Source of the DNA: Sphingobacterium sp. SRCM116780
GTDB lineage: Bacteria > Bacteroidota > Bacteroidia > Sphingobacteriales > Sphingobacteriaceae
DNA: 64,000 bases
Assembly: GCF_021442025.1 (NCBI RefSeq)
Contig: NZ_CP090446.1
Coordinates: 496,001 to 560,000, forward strand
Direction of reading: 5' to 3'
Positions 21,264 through 31,051 of the stretch are shown piece after piece. The position numbers and the translations under genes were made by a program. The notes beneath the pieces are model-generated. The model made no database searches and was not told the origin of the DNA. It worked only from the letters and a program-made list of their open reading frames with translations. The first letter of the stretch is position 1. Each line of letters opens with the position of its first letter.

Positions 21264-23990
21264 ATGAAATATATAAAATTATTGACGTTTACAATGGGTG
21301 TTTGTGGAATACAACATGTATATGCCCAAACAACTGAAGCTACACTACCTGTCAATACCATAGTCGAACGCGTACAAAAATATTTTCAAGTATATCCTGT
21401 AGAAAAAGTGCATTTGCATTTTGATAAACCTTATTATGCAGTGGGTGATACCTTATGGTTCAATACGTATTTGTCTCGTAATCTAGCAGAGTATGACCCC
21501 AGTAAGATTGCTTATGTGGAAGTTTTAAATAGCCGGGATTCACTGATTCAAACATTAAAAATTCCTTTAGATAAGGGAGTTGGGAATGGTTTTTTGGTTT
21601 TAGATCCGCAATATTTAACGCAAGAGAATTATCGATTTAGAGCTTATACTAAATGGATGAGTAATTTTTCAACAGATTATTTTTTCAACAAAATAGTTCC
21701 TGTAGGTGATGTGATTAATAAAAAGCTCGTCACAGAAATTTCATTCGTTAATAACGATCAGAGCGCTGCAAAAAGTCAAGCTATCATCCAATTTAGAGAT
21801 GCTATGGGAAAACTTTTAATTAATTCAAAAGTGAATTGGTCTTTAATTTCAGGATGGGAAACCATCTCTGATGGTAAAGGAGAGACAGATGCTATGGGAA
21901 AGGTTACGGTCAATTTAAGTGCTAAAGATAGAGAGATCTTGAAAAAATCGTTTCTGCAAGTTAGTCTTCAGCAGAATAAGAATGAAAAACCCTTAACGAG
22001 CACTTTTTCAATGAAAAATTCACTTTGGGATGTTGATGTTCAATTTTTTCCTGAAGGGGGTGATTTATTAGCTGGAGTAGCTAAAAATGTTGCTTTTAAG
22101 GCTGTTTCTTCAGAAGGAAAAGGTGTATCGGTTAAAGGGAATATTGTCGATAGTAAAGGTAAGCAAGTCGCTGAATTTTCAGATGCTGGATTAGGAATGG
22201 GGTATTTTAACCTATTACCTCTGGCAAATGAAAAATATGAGGCGGTGCTCAAATTCTCTAACGGACAAGAACGAAAGTTTAAATTACCAGAGGTTACTCA
22301 AAATAAGGCGAATGTTGTTTTTATAAAACAAGATGAGACGAATGTGAATATGGCGATTGTGACCAGTGAAGAAAATTTTGCAAAACAACCCAATCAATCG
22401 TACTATGTTTTAGTCCAATCTAATGGTCATTTGGTATATGCTGCACAAGCGAATATGAAAGGTGCTACAGCCATGATTGTTATCCCTAAAGAACGTCTTC
22501 CAAATGGTATTGCGCAAGTTTCATTGTTATCTACTTCTGGTAAAGTAATTAGTGAGCGATTGGTCTTTGTTAATAGTGAAAAGCTATTGGATATAAATCT
22601 GGCTGTTAATAAACAACAATACAAAGCCAAGGAAAAGGTTAATTTGAAACTTTCTGTTTTGAATAATGGTCAAAAATATCCAGGTAGTTACTCTATTTCC
22701 GTGATCGATGAATCCAAAGTTCCTTATGATGATAATCAAGATTTATCGATTGTTAGTAATTTTCTATTAACTTCAGATTTAAAAGGATATGTGGAGAGTC
22801 CGAATTTCTATTTTAACGAAAAGAATGCAGATAAGGATAAAGCTTTGAATGCCTTATTGATGACGCAAGGATTTAGAAGATTTGAATATCAAGATTTAAT
22901 CAATGAGAAGCTTCCTGTGTTGTCCTTTATGCCTGAGCAAGGTATTGAGATTGCAGGTACATTACGATTGAATACAGGCCGAGCTGTGCCTAATGGAGGC
23001 CTATTATTGTCTATTCCTTCAAAAAGTATTCGTAAAGATACCTATACCGATGCTAAAGGAAGATTTGTATTTAAAGATTTAGTATTCTCAGATTCTTCTA
23101 AAGTAACTGTCAATGCTCGTGGAAATGATAATTATCGTAGTTTGGTGATTAATATGGATCAAAGTTATTATCCTGAAATTGATAAAAATAATGCATATAA
23201 GAATAATTTCGTCCTAAATATTGACAAAACAATCGCTCCTTATTTAGAAAATAGTAAGAAAGAGTATCGAAAATCAATTTTGTTGGATGAGGTTGCCATT
23301 ACAGGTGTTCAGAAAAAAGTGATTACAAATAAAGACTTTCCTTCTATTTCTGGTTTGTCTATGCCTGAGCATCGCATTGAAGCAGATCGATTAGCAGGTT
23401 GTAATGTCTTAACAATGTGTTTGACTACTTTGTTAACAGGTATCACATATGACTCACAAACACAAAAGTATTATGTCACCCGAGATTATAATGGTGGGAG
23501 TAGAGTTCCAGTGCAATTTTTCTTAAATGGAATGGCTATTGATGAGCCTGGTTTAAATGGTATTAATGTGATCGATATTGAAGGAATTGAGATTTTCTTA
23601 AAAGATGATTTAGGAACTGTTTCTAGAATGTATCAAAATAATGGTGTTGTCTCGATCTATACGAAGAAAGTTGAGAAAAAACCGAGAATGTCATTAACAG
23701 AAATTGAAAAATTACTACCAAAATCAAATGTGATTGATTTATTTCCATTGGGTTATATAAAAGAAAGAAAATTCTATCAACCTAAATACGAAACAGCTGA
23801 GAGTAAAGCTGTTAATGATTTGAGAACGACTATTTATTGGAATCCAAAAGTAGAAGTAACGGAAACAGGTGAAGCTGCACTTGAGTTTTATAATGCAGAT
23901 GGAAACGGACAGTACAAAATTATTGTAGAAGGTATGGATCAAACGGGCAATGTGGGAAGGAAGGTGATTCGTTACCAAGTCAGTCAATAG
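21264..23990 (+). CDS. Secreted MG2-like / TonB plug-like protein
   Basis: 908 residues with a signal peptide ending near HVYAQ (residue 22). The N-terminal part (about 45-150) resembles the MG2 macroglobulin-like domain, with VHLHFDKPYYAVGDTLWF as signature. Several Ig/macroglobulin-like domains follow. A carboxypeptidase-regulatory-like region (about 550-650) leads into a segment resembling a TonB-dependent receptor plug (about 670-800: DEVAITG, VQFFLNGM, IEGIEIFLKDD, GVVSIYTKK). No receptor barrel follows. This architecture is common in Bacteroidota but its function is not established; a surface or periplasmic role is likely. A terminator follows. Confidence 0.72.
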   Translation: MKYIKLLTFTMGVCGIQHVYAQTTEATLPVNTIVERVQKYFQVYPVEKVHLHFDKPYYAVGDTLWFNTYLSRNLAEYDPSKIAYVEVLNSRDSLIQTLKIPLDKGVGNGFLVLDPQYLTQENYRFRAYTKWMSNFSTDYFFNKIVPVGDVINKKLVTEISFVNNDQSAAKSQAIIQFRDAMGKLLINSKVNWSLISGWETISDGKGETDAMGKVTVNLSAKDREILKKSFLQVSLQQNKNEKPLTSTFSMKNSLWDVDVQFFPEGGDLLAGVAKNVAFKAVSSEGKGVSVKGNIVDSKGKQVAEFSDAGLGMGYFNLLPLANEKYEAVLKFSNGQERKFKLPEVTQNKANVVFIKQDETNVNMAIVTSEENFAKQPNQSYYVLVQSNGHLVYAAQANMKGATAMIVIPKERLPNGIAQVSLLSTSGKVISERLVFVNSEKLLDINLAVNKQQYKAKEKVNLKLSVLNNGQKYPGSYSISVIDESKVPYDDNQDLSIVSNFLLTSDLKGYVESPNFYFNEKNADKDKALNALLMTQGFRRFEYQDLINEKLPVLSFMPEQGIEIAGTLRLNTGRAVPNGGLLLSIPSKSIRKDTYTDAKGRFVFKDLVFSDSSKVTVNARGNDNYRSLVINMDQSYYPEIDKNNAYKNNFVLNIDKTIAPYLENSKKEYRKSILLDEVAITGVQKKVITNKDFPSISGLSMPEHRIEADRLAGCNVLTMCLTTLLTGITYDSQTQKYYVTRDYNGGSRVPVQFFLNGMAIDEPGLNGINVIDIEGIEIFLKDDLGTVSRMYQNNGVVSIYTKKVEKKPRMSLTEIEKLLPKSNVIDLFPLGYIKERKFYQPKYETAESKAVNDLRTTIYWNPKVEVTETGEAALEFYNADGNGQYKIIVEGMDQTGNVGRKVIRYQVSQ

Positions 23991-24000
23991 GTAAATACAA

Positions 24001-24036
24001 AAAAAGGCGCTTTATTTAATAAAACGCCTTTTTTTA
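24001..24036. terminator. Bidirectional terminator between convergent genes
   Basis: AAAAAGGCG (24001-24009) pairs with CGCCTTTTT (24025-24033), with further pairing inside. It is flanked by A and T runs and can serve both the MG2-like gene and the convergent yihY-type gene that ends at 24039. Confidence 0.85.
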
Positions 24037-24038
24037 TC

Positions 24039-25037
24039 TTAATATTTGTGAAGTGTTTCACCTTTTTTTGAATCTGCTTCTTCACCTACTTTCTTGATCC
24101 GTTCCGTGTGTTCTATAACAACTGCAAATGAAGCAGGTTCTATACCTCCCCCAAGTTTTTGAGCGTAGAATTTAGTGAATTCGGCACCGAAATATAATAT
24201 TGCTGCAGAATAATAAATCCACAAGAGCATGACAATAATGGAACCTGCGGCACCATAAAAGCTTGCTGTAGATGACAATGTTAGATAAATAGATATAAAG
24301 TATCTTCCTAACATAAATAATAATCCCGTAAAAATAGCACCACCTAAAATATCTTTGAACTTTACTTTAGCATCGGGTAAAAATGAAAATATAAAACCGA
24401 AAAGTATAGTGATGACAATGAAAGTGATACTCGTATTGACCCAATCAATTAACGTGATTGGAATAAAGGGGAAATATTGTAAGACCATGTTGGTAATAGC
24501 AGCAATGACTCCGTTGATCATCAAAGATGCAATAAGTAGAAACCCTAATGCAATGATGATAGAGAACGAAATCAAACGATTAATAATTAATTTAAGCCAC
24601 CCTTTTTTGGGTTTAGGTTTAACTTTCCAAATGTCATTGATAGAATCTTGAATGTCGACAAATAAGGTTGTTGCTGTCAGGATAAGTGTTATGACCCCTA
24701 TGATAATACCAATGTTGGATTTATTTTCAAAACTTATTTTTTGAATATAGGATTGAATTTGCAGGGTTACATCTTTTCCAAACAGCACCATCAATTCATC
24801 AAAAACTTCCTTTTGAGCAGATGTTTCCTGGCTTAAATGTTTACCATAAAAAAAACCAATACACCAAATGATAATCATTAATAAAGGTCCAATAGAAAAG
24901 ACAGTATAATATGCTAATGAAGCACTTTTTTTCATACAATTGTCATCCAGGAATCCATTAAAAGCATCATAGACTAATTTTAAAACCTGTTTCCAATACG
25001 TAAATGTTAGTAAATCTTTGAAATGTACTTCTTTCAT
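24039..25037 (-). CDS. YihY/virulence factor BrkB family membrane protein
   Basis: 332 residues with about six membrane helices. Family signatures include KKSASLAYYTVFSIGPLLMI near residue 36 and FIFSFLPDAKVKFKDILGGA near 215, followed by YGAAGSIIVMLLWIYYSA. Members were once annotated as ribonuclease BN, which is not supported; the transported substrate is unknown. The cytoplasmic C-terminal tail is charged. It lies downstream of the acyl-CoA ligase on the same strand, with 69 bp and a hairpin between. Confidence 0.9.
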   Translation of the reverse strand: MKEVHFKDLLTFTYWKQVLKLVYDAFNGFLDDNCMKKSASLAYYTVFSIGPLLMIIIWCIGFFYGKHLSQETSAQKEVFDELMVLFGKDVTLQIQSYIQKISFENKSNIGIIIGVITLILTATTLFVDIQDSINDIWKVKPKPKKGWLKLIINRLISFSIIIALGFLLIASLMINGVIAAITNMVLQYFPFIPITLIDWVNTSITFIVITILFGFIFSFLPDAKVKFKDILGGAIFTGLLFMLGRYFISIYLTLSSTASFYGAAGSIIVMLLWIYYSAAILYFGAEFTKFYAQKLGGGIEPASFAVVIEHTERIKKVGEEADSKKGETLHKY

Positions 25038-25078
25038 AATGTGATTTGGAATTGAAAGAAAGTTTCTTTTAATAAATA

Positions 25079-25101
25079 CCCCCTATTTTTTAGGTAGGGG
25101 G
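25079..25101 (-). terminator. Terminator after the acyl-CoA ligase gene
   Basis: CCCCCTA (25079-25085) pairs with TAGGGGG (25095-25101). On the minus strand the stem is followed by an AT-rich but not uniform T stretch, so strength is moderate. Confidence 0.5.
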
Positions 25102-25106
25102 GAAAC

Positions 25107-26876
25107 TCAGTTGCTTTCTTTATATATATCTTCAATTTTGCTCTCATTCTCTTTCAGAATGACTTTTCTTTTTAGACTTAGTTTGGGGGTTAATTGTCCA
25201 GCGTCAATCGTCCATTCTTTAGGAAGTAACGTAAACTTCTTAATTTTTTCCCAATGTCCAAATTCTGTTGACAATCTTTCTATCTCTTGATTGTATTTTG
25301 CTATTACTTGTAGATTCTTGATGGTATCTTCCTTAGAAACGACTGAAATTCCTTTATATTTCATCCATTTTTCTATTTCCTCAAAGGCAGGAACTATTAA
25401 AGCGGCAGGGAACTTCCTGTTTTCTCCAACAACCATGATCTGTCCAATGAATGTAGATTCCATTAATTTGTTCTCAATGGCTTGTGGAGCGATATATTTA
25501 CCGCCAGCAGTTTTGAACATCTCTTTTTTACGATCTGTAATTTTCAAAAATCCATCGGAAGAGATTTCGCCAATATCTCCAGTTTTAAAGAAACCATTCT
25601 CATCAAAAGTCTCCTTTGTCGCTTCATCATTTTTGTAATATCCTGAAGTTACGCTTGGCCCTTTTACTAAAATTTCTCCATCTTGTGCTATTTTTACTTC
25701 TAAGTTTTTTAAAGGTCTTCCTACAGTTCCAAACTTAATACCTGTATCTTCAAATGTATTTACGGCAATAACTGGAGATGTTTCCGTAAGACCATATCCC
25801 TCTAATACTTTCATCTCTGCAGCCCAAAATACCCGTGCAAGCCTTTCTTGTAATGCCGCTCCACCAGAAACAATAATTTTTATATTTCCTCCAAGGGCTT
25901 CCTGCCATTTTGAAAAAATTAATTTCCGAGCAATGGATAGTTGAAAATTGTACCATGCACTATTTTTGAGAGGTTCTTGATAGCGAAGTCCAAGATCTAG
26001 GGCCCACATGAATAAGGATCTTTTAATTCCTTTTAAATCTTTTCCTTTGGCCACAATTTTATCGTATACTTTTTCTAATACTCGAGGTACTGTTGTAAAA
26101 AGATCTGGTTTCACATCATTGATATCGACAACAATATTATCTAGGTTTTCAGCAAAATAAATTTCTACGCCTTTTGAATAATACATATAAACAACCATGC
26201 GCTCAAAAATATGACATAAAGGTAAAAAGCTAATCGCTTTTTTGAAATCAGACCGGATGAGCGGATAACATGCTTGTACATTACTCAAAATATTTTTATG
26301 AGATAAAAATACTCCCTTTGGCTTGCCTGTGGTACCTGATGTATAGATTAATGTAAGGAGATCATTCTCAGAAACAGCATCATTAAAAGGTTTTAAATCT
26401 GTCTCTAATTTTTCGCCTATTTGATATAGGGATGCTATATTTTGATAGTTGTTAACAGTTTCGAAAGTATATATAGGTATTGCTAATTGATTGTCTTTTA
26501 ATGCAACATTAATTCTAGTTGAAAGCTCTTCATTACTCACAAAAATTAATTTTGCTTCTGCATCATTGATAATGAAAGATAGATCTTGGGAAGCTAATGT
26601 TGGGTAAAGCGGTACAAGTGCGATACCCAATTGGTTACAAGCGAAATCAACAATACTCCATTCGGGACGATTACCCGACATCAGTGCAATACGATCACCT
26701 TTTTGTAGACCGATACTTAATAAAGCTTTACTGAGGCTATTTATTTTATCAATAAATTCGATGCTTGAATATGTTCTCCATTCACCTTCTTTATTACGAC
26801 CTGCAATAATGGTTTTATTAGCGTGTTCAGTTTTATAATTGGTGATTAGATCGAAAATTCTAGTTTGTTGTTTCAT
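25107..26876 (-). CDS. Long-chain fatty acid-CoA ligase (AMP-dependent synthetase)
   Basis: 589 residues of the ANL adenylating family: the P-loop-like TLIYTSGTTGKPKGV near residue 175, YGLTETSPV near 365, TGDIGEISSDGFLKITDRKK near 440, and a C-terminal lysine-containing segment TPKLSLKRKVI. It activates fatty acids to acyl-AMP and then acyl-CoA, probably at the inner face of the membrane. Length matches the FadD15-like bacterial group. It stands alone, with 188 bp of AT-rich sequence before the divergent gene at 27065. Confidence 0.94.
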   Translation of the reverse strand: MKQQTRIFDLITNYKTEHANKTIIAGRNKEGEWRTYSSIEFIDKINSLSKALLSIGLQKGDRIALMSGNRPEWSIVDFACNQLGIALVPLYPTLASQDLSFIINDAEAKLIFVSNEELSTRINVALKDNQLAIPIYTFETVNNYQNIASLYQIGEKLETDLKPFNDAVSENDLLTLIYTSGTTGKPKGVFLSHKNILSNVQACYPLIRSDFKKAISFLPLCHIFERMVVYMYYSKGVEIYFAENLDNIVVDINDVKPDLFTTVPRVLEKVYDKIVAKGKDLKGIKRSLFMWALDLGLRYQEPLKNSAWYNFQLSIARKLIFSKWQEALGGNIKIIVSGGAALQERLARVFWAAEMKVLEGYGLTETSPVIAVNTFEDTGIKFGTVGRPLKNLEVKIAQDGEILVKGPSVTSGYYKNDEATKETFDENGFFKTGDIGEISSDGFLKITDRKKEMFKTAGGKYIAPQAIENKLMESTFIGQIMVVGENRKFPAALIVPAFEEIEKWMKYKGISVVSKEDTIKNLQVIAKYNQEIERLSTEFGHWEKIKKFTLLPKEWTIDAGQLTPKLSLKRKVILKENESKIEDIYKESN

Positions 26877-27064
26877 AATGAAATATTTAAAAATATTTGC
26901 GTAATTGGTTTATTACTTAAGTATTCAAATACAGTCCAATATATGAAAAATGTTATTAACTATTTTAAATATCTAAAATAGTTAATAACAATTTAAAATT
27001 TGTGTCGTTTAGATATTGATATTAACTTTGGGTAATTAATTGAAAATAAATATTAACATTAGAA

Positions 27065-27565
27065 ATGAAAAAACTATCTTGGATATTGGGAGTGACGTGT
27101 GGTTTAATGGGATTGTCGAATGAAGCTTGTGCACAGTTAGATTCGAAAGGAGCTATAGGAGCTCGTTTTGGTTCTTCTCAAGGGCTTACGTATCGACATA
27201 CGCTTTCAAATGACCGAGCTTTGGAAGGAATCTTAAGTATTCAAAGCAATTCTAATTATAGAAGATTTAGAGTAGTGGGTTTGTATGAGATTTATAAACC
27301 GTTGTCTGCTGGATTTAATTGGTATTATGGATTTGGAGGAAGTGTAGGTTCTTACAAAGAAAAGGACAAAATTGTAGATGGAAAACGTATTGAACATGAT
27401 TCAGAATTGGGATTGAGTATCGATGGTATTATTGGGATTGAGTATAATATTCCGCAAACTCCTTTTCAATTGTCCTTAGATGTGAAACCCTATTTTGATT
27501 TTCTACAATCAAGTTCGATTAAATTAATAGATCCAATCGGTTTCTCTTTTAGATATAAATTCTAG
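27065..27565 (+). CDS. Small outer-membrane beta-barrel-like protein
   Basis: 166 residues with a signal peptide ending near ACAQ (residue 24). The remainder alternates polar and aromatic/hydrophobic residues in short strands (GAIGARFGSSQGLTYRH, FNWYYGFGGSVGSY, FSFRYKF) and ends in phenylalanine, as outer-membrane barrels do. It would form an eight-strand-sized barrel. No specific family is recognised and function is unknown. It is monocistronic and followed by a perfect 17-bp terminator. Confidence 0.65.
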   Translation: MKKLSWILGVTCGLMGLSNEACAQLDSKGAIGARFGSSQGLTYRHTLSNDRALEGILSIQSNSNYRRFRVVGLYEIYKPLSAGFNWYYGFGGSVGSYKEKDKIVDGKRIEHDSELGLSIDGIIGIEYNIPQTPFQLSLDVKPYFDFLQSSSIKLIDPIGFSFRYKF

Positions 27566-27583
27566 TTTGAACGGTCGATGCAT

Positions 27584-27622
27584 AAAAAAGGTTGCTCTAT
27601 ATGCAATAGAGCAACCTTTTTT
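27584..27622. terminator. Bidirectional terminator, 17-bp perfect stem
   Basis: Arms 27584-27600 and 27606-27622 are exact complements (core GGTTGCTCTAT) with a 5-base loop and A/T runs at the outer ends. It separates the barrel gene from the convergent M61 peptidase gene. Confidence 0.93.
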
Positions 27623-27644
27623 ATTGAAATAACTTAATTGTTTT

Positions 27645-29378
27645 TTAAGATAACCAAAATTGAGCTAACTTTTTTTGTTCTTCGGTTTGATTTTCTAGTG
27701 GCTGTATGCGAAATAATTTTTTACTATTGGAACGAATTTGAATTTTCAGCTCTTTGATTTTACCATCTCTTGCTATCAGTATATTTAGATAGTCACCTTC
27801 AACACTATTTTGCATGAAATAATCGTATTCTTTATCTTTAGCATCCAAGCGTATACCATTAATTGCAATTATTTCATCTCGAACATTGAGCCCGCCATCC
27901 CAAGCACCAGAACCTCTTTCAACAGCGGTTATGGTTTGAATCCCGTCATTTTTGTTCATATTAATACCCAAATCTAAACTTTTAGATTCAGCATTAATAT
28001 TGATGATCTCATATCCAACTAAGTTGAAATAATCATTATAGGCTAATTCTCCATAGTTATGTGCTGCTTGAAAAATATCAGATACAGAAATTCCAGTAAC
28101 TTCTTCTGTTAACTTTTGGAATTCATTTTCTTCAAATCCCCTTTGCTCTTGCAGGTAAAAATAATTGTAGGTAGCTCGGAGTACATCATCTAATTTTTTT
28201 GTACCACCAGAAGAAGCAATAATCTTTAAATCCAATAATACGGTCAACATTGCGCCCTTATTATAATAGGAAATGCCAGAATTTGGAGAATTCTCATCTG
28301 GACGATAATACTTTATCCAAGCATCAAAACTGGATTCAGCAGCAGATTGAATTTCATGCCCAGGTCGATTAAGAACTGTTGTGAAATCGTTTGCCAACAA
28401 ATTTAGATACTCTTTTTCTGAGAAGAAACCACATCTCTTGATAATGAGATTATCATAGTAAGATGTAAATCCTTCCATGATCCACAGGCCCGTTGTATAG
28501 TTCTCTTGGTCATAATTAAATGGGCCGAGTGCTTTAGGACGTAAACGTTTTACATTCCATAAATGGAAATATTCATGAGCAACTAGACTTAAATATGTTT
28601 TATATGTACTTTCATTGCTATAAGCAGTTCTCGATGCACCCAGAACAGTAGAATTGAGGTGTTCTAATCCACCTCCTCCAGATTGATGGTTATGTGTAAT
28701 GAATACATATCTTTTGTTAGGATTGGATCCCCAGATACGGGTTTCCTCTTCTACGATTTTTTGTACGTCCTTGCTTAATCTTTCCTTACTATAGGTGCCT
28801 CCACCGACCATAGCAAATTCATGCTCCACATTGGATGCCTGGATCGTCCAAATATCTTGATTGCCAATTTCAAAAGGGGAATCATAAAGAATATCAAAAT
28901 CTGGAGCATAAAAAGTATTTTCTGCTATTTTTTCTAGACCTGTTGATAGGTGTTTCCAGTTTTTATGAGGAAAGAATTTCACCGTTACAGCTTGATCAAT
29001 TTTTCCATCAATATACATAAAAGTAGCTGTGGGAACTATAAATGCATGCTCTTCATCAATGAAATTGGTTCTTACCGAAACTTCGAATCCATAAATATGA
29101 TAGTTAATTTCTACAGAACTTTTATCTTTAGTGTATATACGCCAAGTATTTTTACTTATTTTTTCATACTCAACTTGATCTTTTACAGAGAATCGTTCTA
29201 TTTGTTTCGAATATTCTCGAACTAAATAGGATCCGGGGGACCAAACAGGCATTTTTACATCAATATAATCAGCTTGAATCTCGCTGATAGACATTTTTAT
29301 AGCTGCATAATGGGCCTGTGGTTCACTGAAAGAAACATCAAAATGTATATTTAATGTAGAATTAATTTTTTCAATCAT
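27645..29378 (-). CDS. M61 family metallopeptidase with PDZ domain
   Basis: 577 residues. The zinc motif HEYFHLWNVKR starts at His268, with His272 as second ligand and downstream GLWIMEGFTSYY supplying the glutamate. The N-terminal domain (about 1-170) is the beta-rich M61 domain and a PDZ-like domain (about 470-560: SGAWDGGLNVRDEIIAINGI) closes the protein. M61 enzymes are glycyl aminopeptidases. No signal peptide is visible, so a cytoplasmic location is likely. A good promoter lies upstream on the minus strand. Confidence 0.93.
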   Translation of the reverse strand: MIEKINSTLNIHFDVSFSEPQAHYAAIKMSISEIQADYIDVKMPVWSPGSYLVREYSKQIERFSVKDQVEYEKISKNTWRIYTKDKSSVEINYHIYGFEVSVRTNFIDEEHAFIVPTATFMYIDGKIDQAVTVKFFPHKNWKHLSTGLEKIAENTFYAPDFDILYDSPFEIGNQDIWTIQASNVEHEFAMVGGGTYSKERLSKDVQKIVEEETRIWGSNPNKRYVFITHNHQSGGGGLEHLNSTVLGASRTAYSNESTYKTYLSLVAHEYFHLWNVKRLRPKALGPFNYDQENYTTGLWIMEGFTSYYDNLIIKRCGFFSEKEYLNLLANDFTTVLNRPGHEIQSAAESSFDAWIKYYRPDENSPNSGISYYNKGAMLTVLLDLKIIASSGGTKKLDDVLRATYNYFYLQEQRGFEENEFQKLTEEVTGISVSDIFQAAHNYGELAYNDYFNLVGYEIININAESKSLDLGINMNKNDGIQTITAVERGSGAWDGGLNVRDEIIAINGIRLDAKDKEYDYFMQNSVEGDYLNILIARDGKIKELKIQIRSNSKKLFRIQPLENQTEEQKKLAQFWLS

Positions 29379-29432
29379 TTTAAAGAATTAAAAAACTGAT
29401 ATTGATATCAGTTAAAATTTTGTTTTGGTGTA

Positions 29433-29463
29433 CAAAAGTAACAGGTTATACGTGTTATACAAA
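29433..29463 (-). promoter_or_regulatory. Promoter of the M61 peptidase gene
   Basis: On the minus strand, TTTG (29463-29460) is separated by 19 bp from TACTTTTG (29440-29433), an exact TAnnTTTG box at the usual spacing, about 55 bp before the ATG. Confidence 0.65.
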
Positions 29464-29516
29464 ATTATTTGAATGAATGTTTCTTTGAAAGTATATAATT
29501 TTATTTTAAGCAATCG

Positions 29517-29552
29517 TTTGATTATTATAAACTTTAAAAATTTGTATATTTG
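29517..29552 (+). promoter_or_regulatory. Promoter of the first BadF-type kinase gene
   Basis: TATATTTG at 29545-29552 fits TAnnTTTG, with TTTG at 29517-29520 (24-bp spacer, slightly long). It lies 31 bp before the ATG at 29584 and is divergent from the M61 promoter. Confidence 0.55.
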
Positions 29553-29583
29553 AGACGCTTGATAGAGCATAATCTTATTTTTT

Positions 29584-30450
29584 ATGATTTTAGTTGTCGA
29601 TAGTGGTTCTTCCAAATCGGATTGGAAGTTAGAACTTCCAGATAGTCCTCCTATATCATTTTCTACAAATGGACTTAATCCATTTTTTGTGAATGATAAA
29701 GAGATCACCCGTGTAATTAAGGAGATTCCTGAGATTATACCTTATGCTAATGAGATAACAGAACTTTACTTTTACGGTGCAGGATGTACATCACCAGATC
29801 GAAGAGAAATGGTTTCAAATGCGCTTACTCCATTGTTTGAAAACGCATTTATTTCTGTTGAAAATGATCTTGTGGGGAGCGCCTTGGCAACTTGTGGAAA
29901 AAATAAAGGTTATATCGCTACTTTAGGCACGGGATCAGATATTAGCTTTTTTGATGGAGAAGAAGTTCAACCTTCTAATCATGGAAATGGTTATGTCTTA
30001 GGGGACGAAGGTTCTGGTGCCTGGTTTGGGAAAAAATTAATTACATTATTTTTGTATGGTCGGTTACCAAAGGATTTATCCGAAAATTTTGCAGAACATT
30101 ATCGTGTAACCAAAGAGATCGTCATTAAAAATGTTTATCAAAAGGAGAGACCAAATGCTTATTTAGCTTCATTTGCACCATTTTTATCCGCAAATATTAC
30201 ACATCCATTTATAGACGAACTCGTTCGAACTGGTTTTGAAGAGTATGTGCAAACCTGTATATTGACTTATCAAGATTATCAGGAATATGAATGTCATTTT
30301 GTTGGATCTATTGCTTATTATCTCGATTTAATATTGCGAGATGTCTGCAATGGTTATGGCATTAAAATTGGTAAAATACTTAAGTCACCGATCAATGAAT
30401 TATTTGATTTTGTGATTGAAAGAGAAAAAAGTTCACTTATAAATTTATAA
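29584..30450 (+). CDS. BadF/BadG-type sugar kinase, copy 1 (GlcNAc kinase-like)
   Basis: 288 residues of the ASKHA ATPase fold. An N-terminal VVDSGSSKSDWKLEL phosphate-1 loop, TLGTGSDISFFDG and the GDEGSGAWFGKKLI segment near residue 140 mark the BadF/BadG/BcrA family in its N-acetylglucosamine-kinase-like form. It probably phosphorylates an amino sugar with ATP in the cytoplasm. A paralogue of 284 residues lies at 35815-36669. The phosphate loop reads SGSSKSDW here but GGSTKTNW in the paralogue. The glutathione peroxidase gene follows after 7 bp. Confidence 0.85.
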   Translation: MILVVDSGSSKSDWKLELPDSPPISFSTNGLNPFFVNDKEITRVIKEIPEIIPYANEITELYFYGAGCTSPDRREMVSNALTPLFENAFISVENDLVGSALATCGKNKGYIATLGTGSDISFFDGEEVQPSNHGNGYVLGDEGSGAWFGKKLITLFLYGRLPKDLSENFAEHYRVTKEIVIKNVYQKERPNAYLASFAPFLSANITHPFIDELVRTGFEEYVQTCILTYQDYQEYECHFVGSIAYYLDLILRDVCNGYGIKIGKILKSPINELFDFVIEREKSSLINL

Positions 30451-30457
30451 TTTTAGT

Positions 30458-30979
30458 ATGATGATTTTATCAACAATTATGGTTTGCTTGTCTATGGTGT
30501 TTGGCAACCCAAGTATTTATGATTATAGCTTTAATAGCCTCGATGGAAAAGAGATTAAGATGTCTTCTTTTAAAGGAAAGAAAATTTTAATTGTCAATAC
30601 GGCTTCAAAATGCGGTTTTACGAAACAGTATAAAGATTTGCAGGAGCTATATTCCTTATATGGAAAAGATTTAGTGATTATCGGATTTCCTGCGAATAAT
30701 TTTGGAAATCAAGAACCGGGAACAAACGGTGATATTCAAGAATTCTGTCAGCAAAATTATGGTGTAGAATTTTTGATGGCTGAAAAAGTTGATGTCAAAG
30801 GAGATGGAATAGCGCCGCTATTCAAATATTTGACCTCGCAAGAAAATCCGGATTTTCAAGGAGAGATTAAATGGAACTTTGAGAAGTTTTTAATTGATGA
30901 AAATGGTAAACTGGTTCATCGCTACCGCTCAGCAGTCAATCCAATGTCGGATGAAATCGTAAATTGGGTTAAAAAATAA
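30458..30979 (+). CDS. Glutathione peroxidase family thiol peroxidase
   Basis: 173 residues. The active-site NTASKCGFTKQY with its peroxidatic cysteine, the GFPANNFGNQEPG motif containing the catalytic Gln, and WNFEKFLID with the Trp/Asn pair are all present. An N-terminal hydrophobic stretch (MMILSTIMVCLSMVFG) suggests export to the periplasm. Most bacterial members use thioredoxin rather than glutathione. The two adjacent ATG codons make the exact start ambiguous by one residue. It is probably transcribed with the kinase gene 7 bp upstream. Confidence 0.92.
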   Translation: MMILSTIMVCLSMVFGNPSIYDYSFNSLDGKEIKMSSFKGKKILIVNTASKCGFTKQYKDLQELYSLYGKDLVIIGFPANNFGNQEPGTNGDIQEFCQQNYGVEFLMAEKVDVKGDGIAPLFKYLTSQENPDFQGEIKWNFEKFLIDENGKLVHRYRSAVNPMSDEIVNWVKK

Positions 30980-30983
30980 CACG

Positions 30984-31030
30984 AAAAGACCATCAAAATA
31001 TGAAGACTATCAGTATATTGATGGTCTTTT
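30984..31030 (+). terminator. Terminator after the glutathione peroxidase gene
   Basis: AAAAGACCATCAA (30984-30996) pairs with its exact complement at 31018-31030, followed by more T, with a 21-base loop. Confidence 0.85.
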
Positions 31031-31051
31031 TTTATGTCAATTCCAAAAAGA

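Noticed and set aside
29412-29708. Minus-strand frame overlapping the start of the first BadF-type kinase
   Set aside because: It is antisense to a well-supported gene and covers the divergent promoters.
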